A program made the translations under genes and the position numbers. This document shows positions 62,430 to 64,000 of a DNA stretch of 64,000 nt, one piece after another. The stretch lies in the NCBI RefSeq assembly GCF_000373785.1, contig NZ_KB892380.1, positions 176,860 to 240,859 on the forward strand, written 5' to 3'. Numbering within the stretch: position 1 is the stretch's first letter; the number at the start of each line of letters is the position of its first letter. The notes under the pieces are model-generated. The model was not told the DNA's origin. It was given only the letters and a program-made list of their open reading frames with translations, and made no database searches. The stretch is from Erysipelothrix tonsillarum DSM 14972. GTDB taxonomy: Bacteria > Bacillota_I > Bacilli_A > Erysipelotrichales > Erysipelotrichaceae.

Positions 62430-63299
62430 TTATTCAATAATATCAAGCAATTCTAAAATACGGTTTAAATCTTCATCATCATCAAATGAAATGGTAACTT
62501 TATTGTTGGTGATGTTAACACGTGTTTGTAGACGGCGCTCAAAAAGTGATTGCGCATACTCGTATTCCTTATTGCGAACCTTTGGTTCAATGGGTTTAAC
62601 ATCTTCTTTATTAATGAGACGTTCTGCTTCTCGAACCGATAATTTTTTGTTATATATTTCTTCAGCAATACGCTCAATTTCTTTTGGATCTTCAATTGTT
62701 ACTAATGGGCGAACATGACCCATGGTTAATTTATTTTCACTAACCATTTCTTGAACCGATTTTGGAAGTCTTAGCAGACGAAGTAAGTTCGTAATATGAC
62801 TTCGAGACTTGCTTACACGCTTTGCAACTTCTTCTTGGGTTAAGCCCAAACGATCAATAAGGGAACTGTATCCCATCGCTTCTTCAATAACATTTAAATC
62901 TTCACGTTGAACATTCTCAATGATCGCAATTTCCATCATCTGTGAATCATCGAAATCAACCACGATTGCGGCAATTTCATCAATTTTGGCACGCTTTGTT
63001 GCACGTAATCGGCGTTCACCAGCAACCAGTTCGTAACCTTTGTTGGTTTCTCGAACTAAAATCGGTGTGAAAAGTCCATGAGTTGAAATTGATTGTGATA
63101 ATTCTTGTAACTTGTCTTCGTCAAAATGACGACGAGGTTGATAAGGATTCGTACGAATATCTTTTACTTTAAGGCTTGTTTTTACCCCAGTAAATTCATC
63201 ATTATTGCCTTGTTGGATATCTTCTAGAACTGATGTTACATCATCACCGAAGATTGCACCAAGTCCACGACCTAATCGATTACTATCTTTCTCTGCCAT
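62430..63299 (-). CDS. parB: Chromosome partitioning protein ParB (Spo0J)
   Basis: A 289-residue ParB. The N-terminus begins RLGRGLGAIFGDDV, the ParB/CTPase domain includes TNPYQPRRHF and the catalytic GERRLRA box, and the HTH for parS binding is LTQEEVAKRVSKSRSHITNL. The C-terminal dimerisation region ends DEDLNRILELLDIIE. The ATG at 63299 follows GGAG by 8 bases. It overlaps parA by 17 bases. No parS (TGTTTCACGTGAAACA-like) site was seen in this window. Confidence 0.96.
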   Translation of the reverse strand: MAEKDSNRLGRGLGAIFGDDVTSVLEDIQQGNNDEFTGVKTSLKVKDIRTNPYQPRRHFDEDKLQELSQSISTHGLFTPILVRETNKGYELVAGERRLRATKRAKIDEIAAIVVDFDDSQMMEIAIIENVQREDLNVIEEAMGYSSLIDRLGLTQEEVAKRVSKSRSHITNLLRLLRLPKSVQEMVSENKLTMGHVRPLVTIEDPKEIERIAEEIYNKKLSVREAERLINKEDVKPIEPKVRNKEYEYAQSLFERRLQTRVNITNNKVTISFDDDEDLNRILELLDIIE

Positions 63300-64000
63300 T
63301 CGAGTCACTCCGTTTCTTATTATATGATAAGACTTCTTTCGCTAGAGATGCATATGCTTTAGCGCCTTCCGATTTTAAATCATATTCGAAGATTGAGTTT
63401 CCACGAGAAGGAGCTTCAGACAACTTAACATTTCTAGGGATATTACTCTTATAGACACGTTCTTTAAAATATTTACGAACTTCTTGTTGAACTTCCACAC
63501 TCAATCGAGTACGTACATCAAACATCGTAAGTAAAACGCCTTCTATTTTTAAATCTGGATTAAACAGCTTTTGTACGAGGCGGATTGTAGATAATAACTG
63601 TGTTAATCCTTCCAATGCATAATATTCACATTGCACAGGTATAATGACTGAATCCGCAGCCGTCAATGCATTTGTATTCAAAAGTCCCAATGATGGCGGA
63701 CAGTCTATAATTATATAATCATAGTCTTCCTTTGCCTTAATCAATTTATTCTTTAAAAGACGTTCACGACCAATCTTGAATTCAACCATTTCCAGGTCTG
63801 CACCCGCAAGATCAATCGTTGCAGGAATTAAATCCATGGGTGGAGTATTCAAAGTCATTTTAATGTCACTTACTTCTTTTTCAGAAAGAATTAAATCATA
63901 GGTACTATCTTTAATGGCCATTCTATTTGCACCGACACCTTGTGATGCATTTCCTTGGGGGTCAAGGTCAACTAATAGAACTTTTTGGCCAAGGTAGGCT
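63283..64000 (-). CDS. parA: Chromosome partitioning ATPase ParA (Soj), 5' part beyond window
   Basis: The visible 238 codons belong to a ParA/Soj ATPase; the frame stays open to the right edge and begins there with AYLGQKVLLVDLDPQGNASQ, so the P-loop lies just outside. YIIIDCPPSLGLL is the Walker B region and IPVQCEYYALEGLTQLL the following helix. An internal ATG at 63921 is not the start. With parB it forms the origin segregation system. The gene is expected to follow rsmG or a similar oriC-proximal gene. Confidence 0.96.
   Translation of the reverse strand, partial: AYLGQKVLLVDLDPQGNASQGVGANRMAIKDSTYDLILSEKEVSDIKMTLNTPPMDLIPATIDLAGADLEMVEFKIGRERLLKNKLIKAKEDYDYIIIDCPPSLGLLNTNALTAADSVIIPVQCEYYALEGLTQLLSTIRLVQKLFNPDLKIEGVLLTMFDVRTRLSVEVQQEVRKYFKERVYKSNIPRNVKLSEAPSRGNSIFEYDLKSEGAKAYASLAKEVLSYNKKRSDSNGRER

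Noticed and set aside
63300-64000. Start of parA at the ATG at 63921
   Set aside because: The frame continues upstream with the strongly conserved LLVDLDPQGNAS motif to the window edge, so this ATG is internal.

Overview
The window reads as housekeeping chromosome from a low-GC Gram-positive bacterium of the Erysipelotrichia, most probably Erysipelothrix or a close relative. The genus is inferred from remembered family content, not from a search. Support comes from strong Shine-Dalgarno sites, Firmicutes-type regulation (a T-box, a pyrG attenuator, a cre site, an RNA polymerase delta subunit, a cyclic-di-AMP PII-like receptor) and conserved gene orders: yabE-like/rnmV/rsmA/ispE, glmU/prs, ywiB-like/rpoE/pyrG/fba and parA/parB. 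The right edge, with parB and a parA that runs off the window and mnmE about 2 kb away, is typical of sequence next to oriC. I saw no rRNA, tRNA, CRISPR array, insertion sequence or prophage.

Layout. 0-9.2 kb: a GNAT acetyltransferase, a PAS/HTH regulator, a probable sulfur amino acid operon (PLP gamma-lyase family enzyme, C26 gamma-glutamyl hydrolase, APC permease, RidA), a paralogous second permease, and a split ThrE/YjjPB-type exporter with a TIM-barrel protein of unknown function. 9.3-11 kb: a PadR/DUF1700/DUF4097 envelope-type operon with a palindrome over its promoter. 11-19 kb: pflA, murA, an OpuC-type osmoprotectant ABC operon, a repeat-containing XRE regulator and a formate/nitrite channel. 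19-26.4 kb: fba, pyrG, rpoE, a DUF1934 gene, then pepP, an HD hydrolase and gltX. 26.5-29 kb: thiolase and HMG-CoA synthase back to back, the first steps of the mevalonate route.

29-40 kb: small accessory genes, darA, ychF, a DUF951 gene, folD, dtd, rarA, an oxidoreductase, a DEAD-box helicase with an RGG-like tail, and exonuclease III with an unknown coupled partner. 40-46 kb: addB and addA, convergent with nudix/prs/glmU. 48.5-52.3 kb: ispE, rsmA, rnmV, a 3D-domain lipoprotein and queT. 52.5-58 kb: an aldehyde dehydrogenase, then a methionine-type T-box riboswitch controlling an M20 amidohydrolase and metNIQ. 58-64 kb: tatD, mnmE, a minimal Sir2-like protein, a nucleoside hydrolase, an unknown membrane protein, parB and parA.

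The most interesting signals are regulatory. Three housekeeping transcripts (mnmE, rnmV, DUF1934/rpoE) have a start codon exactly where transcription should begin, predicting leaderless mRNAs; at mnmE the promoter is fused to the terminator of the gene upstream. pyrG has the full layout of a CTP-sensing reiterative-transcription attenuator. The sulfur operon starts at an 18-bp perfect palindrome. Protein-level oddities are an IspE-like kinase that lost its DGYH motif in a mevalonate organism, an AddB without C-terminal iron-sulfur cysteines, a Sir2 without zinc cysteines and an HTH protein with seven APFL-type repeats.
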